In this document: positions 6,688-8,094 of the stretch, piece by piece
Position numbering within the stretch: the stretch's first letter is position 1
How the letters are laid out: each line of letters begins with the position of its first letter
Origin: Microbacteriaceae bacterium UBA4731
Lineage (GTDB): Bacteria; Actinomycetota; Actinomycetes; Actinomycetales; Microbacteriaceae
Assembly: GCA_002404115.1 (NCBI GenBank)
Contig: DHJB01000077.1
Span: 12,219-20,312, forward strand
DNA: 8,094 nt
Direction of reading: 5' to 3'
Notes under the pieces: model-generated
Databases searched by the model: none
Told to the model about the DNA's origin: nothing
What the model saw: the letters and a program-made list of their open reading frames with translations, nothing else
Program-made: the position numbers and the translations under genes

Positions 6688-6729
6688 CCGTTACTAACGG
6701 TCTGCCCCTTTCCGGGTGCAGGCCCGGAA
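6688..6729 (+). promoter_or_regulatory. Two small hairpins in the infB leader
   Basis: The 76-base ylxR-infB gap holds a perfect palindrome, CCGTTA-C-TAACGG (6688-6700), and then a 7-bp stem TTCCGGG (6710-6716) / CCCGGAA (6723-6729) with loop TGCAGG. The second ends one base before the infB Shine-Dalgarno sequence AGGAG (6731-6735). They could affect infB translation, mark an RNA-processing site, or weakly attenuate read-through. No T-run follows, so they are not a standard terminator. Confidence 0.45.
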
Positions 6730-6739
6730 CAGGAGAATT

Positions 6740-8094
6740 GTGGCTGCAAAACCACGCGTACACGAGATCGCCACCGAACTTGGTGTCGACAGCAAGGTCG
6801 CACTTGCAAAGCTGAAGGAAATGGGCGAGTTCGTCAAAGGACCGTCCAGTAGCGTTGAACCCCCCGTCGCCAGAAGGCTTCGTGCCGCCCTCGAAGCAGA
6901 CGGCGTAAAGACCGCCCCAGCGGGCACCAAGACCGAAGCGCCCGTCGCCGCAAAGCCGGCCGTCGCTTCCACCGCGAAGCCGGGCGCACGCCCGGCACCG
7001 GCCAAGCCGGCTGCCGCGCCGGTCGCCGAGCCCGTCCCGGCGCTCGTCGCCGCGCCGGCCGCGGACGCCGCACCCGTCCCCTCCGCACCACTCACCGTCG
7101 CCGAGCGCCAGGCGCAGGCGGCAGAGAAGGCAGCGGCACACGACAAGGCAGCCGCAGCCGACAAGGCAGCGGCAGAGGCTCCGGCCGCGGAGGCACCGGC
7201 AGCCAAGGCCGACGGTGGAACGGCATCCGCCGCGAAGCCCGGCAGCGTCCCGCGTCCGGGAGCCGCGCGTCCGGGTAACAACCCGTTCGCCAGCAACCAG
7301 GGCATGGGCAAGACGCCCACCCCGCGTCCGGGCAACAACCCGTTCGCGAGCGCGCAGGGCATGGGCCAGCGCCCGCCTTCCGCCTCGCCCAGCAACATCC
7401 CGCGTCCGGCCGCCCCGCGCCCCGGCGCACCCCGCCCCGGCGGACCCGGCCAGGCTCCGCGCCCGACCGGTTTCGGCCAGCGTCCGGGCGCCTTCCAGCG
7501 TCCGGGTGGAGCACCAGGCGGCGCCGGCGGCGCTCGTCCGGGCTTCCAGCGCCCCGGTGGCGCCCCGGCAGCAGCACCGGGCTTCGGCCCGCCCCGCCCG
7601 GCAGGCGGTGGCGGTGCAGGTGGCCGCGGTCGCGGTCCTGGTGGCGGAACCGCCGGTGCATTCGGTCGCGGTGGCGGCAAGAGCCGCGCCCGCAAGTCGA
7701 AGCGGACCAAGAGGCAGGAATTCGAACTGCGCGAGGCCCCGTCGCTGGGTGGCGTGAGCGTACCCCGCGGCGACGGTGGAACCGTTGTTCGCCTGCGTCG
7801 CGGTGCTTCGATCACCGACTTCGCCGACAAGATCGACGCGAGCCCCGGAAACCTCGTCACCGTGCTGTTCCACCTCGGTGAGATGGCAACGGCGACCGAG
7901 TCCCTCGACGAGGCCACGTTCGACGTGCTCGGCAGCGAGCTCGGCTACAAGATCCAGATGGTCTCGCCCGACGACGAAGACCGCGAACTGCTTCTCGCGT
8001 TCGACATCGACATCGACCAGGAACTGGCCGACGAAACCGATGAAGAACTCGAAGCACGTCCGCCGGTCGTCACCGTCATGGGTCACGTCGACCA
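6740..8094 (+). CDS. infB: Translation initiation factor IF-2 (N-terminal part, cut by window end)
   Basis: IF2 is the GTPase that delivers fMet-tRNA to the 30S subunit and promotes subunit joining. The window contains 451 full codons plus two bases, open to the right edge. The GTG start (residues [15 protein letters not shown] follow) is preceded by AGGAG at 6731-6735. An IF2_N domain occupies about 5-52. A long disordered Ala/Pro linker then becomes Gly/Arg/Pro-rich (about 55-312). A basic stretch follows ([16 protein letters not shown], about 313-330), and then the second IF2_N-type domain (about 345-415, [13 protein letters not shown] to GYKIQM). The last residues, VMGHVD and a partial His codon, are the start of the G1 motif GHVDHGKT. 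The GTPase domain and C-terminal domains lie outside the window. It is the third gene of the nusA operon. Confidence 0.97.
   Translation, partial: MAAKPRVHEIATELGVDSKVALAKLKEMGEFVKGPSSSVEPPVARRLRAALEADGVKTAPAGTKTEAPVAAKPAVASTAKPGARPAPAKPAAAPVAEPVPALVAAPAADAAPVPSAPLTVAERQAQAAEKAAAHDKAAAADKAAAEAPAAEAPAAKADGGTASAAKPGSVPRPGAARPGNNPFASNQGMGKTPTPRPGNNPFASAQGMGQRPPSASPSNIPRPAAPRPGAPRPGGPGQAPRPTGFGQRPGAFQRPGGAPGGAGGARPGFQRPGGAPAAAPGFGPPRPAGGGGAGGRGRGPGGGTAGAFGRGGGKSRARKSKRTKRQEFELREAPSLGGVSVPRGDGGTVVRLRRGASITDFADKIDASPGNLVTVLFHLGEMATATESLDEATFDVLGSELGYKIQMVSPDDEDRELLLAFDIDIDQELADETDEELEARPPVVTVMGHVD
7268..7366 (+). repeat. Duplicated 14-residue segment in the IF2 linker
   Basis: Two 42-base copies (7268-7309 and 7325-7366), 57 bases apart start to start, encode [14 protein letters not shown] and [14 protein letters not shown]. 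They differ at only one residue. The first begins at residue 177 of IF2. They lie in the low-complexity linker, and further RPG-type units ([19 protein letters not shown]) follow downstream, so the linker appears to have grown by in-frame duplication. Confidence 0.85.

Noticed and set aside
6416..8086. Long minus-strand open frames (556 and 407 codons) opposite ylxR and infB
   Set aside because: They are antisense shadows of the IF2 linker. The Gly/Arg/Cys- or Pro/Ala-rich translations mirror low-complexity coding DNA, while the plus strand encodes clear IF2 domains.

Overview
This window looks like ordinary core chromosome from a high-GC Gram-positive bacterium, most likely an actinomycete close to the Microbacteriaceae. 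The evidence is the strong G/C preference at third codon positions, GTG starts on ispG, proS and infB, a short NusA without acidic C-terminal repeats, a long Pro/Gly/Arg-rich IF2 linker, and TANNNT -10 boxes placed six bases before start codons. The family-level placement is inferred from gene content and protein style, not from a search.

Layout. At the left, a thiolase (acetyl-CoA acetyltransferase type, minus strand, 45-1229) is divergent from ispG (1333-2493, MEP isoprenoid pathway). ispG is followed in the same direction by proS (2605-4368, bacterial-type prolyl-tRNA synthetase with an editing domain). proS converges on a six-helix DUF1206 membrane protein (minus, 4417-5238) across a 48-base gap holding a tandem 10-bp repeat and GC-rich dyads. 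DUF1206 is divergent from nusA (5377-6387), which begins a tightly packed transcription/translation operon: nusA, ylxR/rnpM (6406-6663) and infB (from 6740). infB is cut by the window edge inside the G1 (P-loop) motif of IF2.

How the genes relate. nusA-ylxR-infB is the conserved information-processing operon. NusA tunes pausing, termination and antitermination, YlxR is a small RNA-binding protein, and IF2 brings initiator tRNA to the 30S subunit. proS supplies Pro-tRNA. ispG makes an isoprenoid precursor, and the thiolase works on acetyl-CoA/acetoacetyl-CoA. The last two share a divergent promoter region but no obvious pathway. The usual gene ahead of nusA, rimP, is not present here. No gap exceeds about 140 bases.

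I see no mobile element, CRISPR array, tRNA, rRNA, toxin-antitoxin pair or defence system, and no convincing undescribed system. The most noteworthy signals are regulatory. Three genes (ispG, proS, DUF1206) have a TANNNT -10 box exactly six bases before the start codon, which predicts leaderless mRNAs. Two small dyads sit just ahead of infB. nusA lacks its customary rimP partner.
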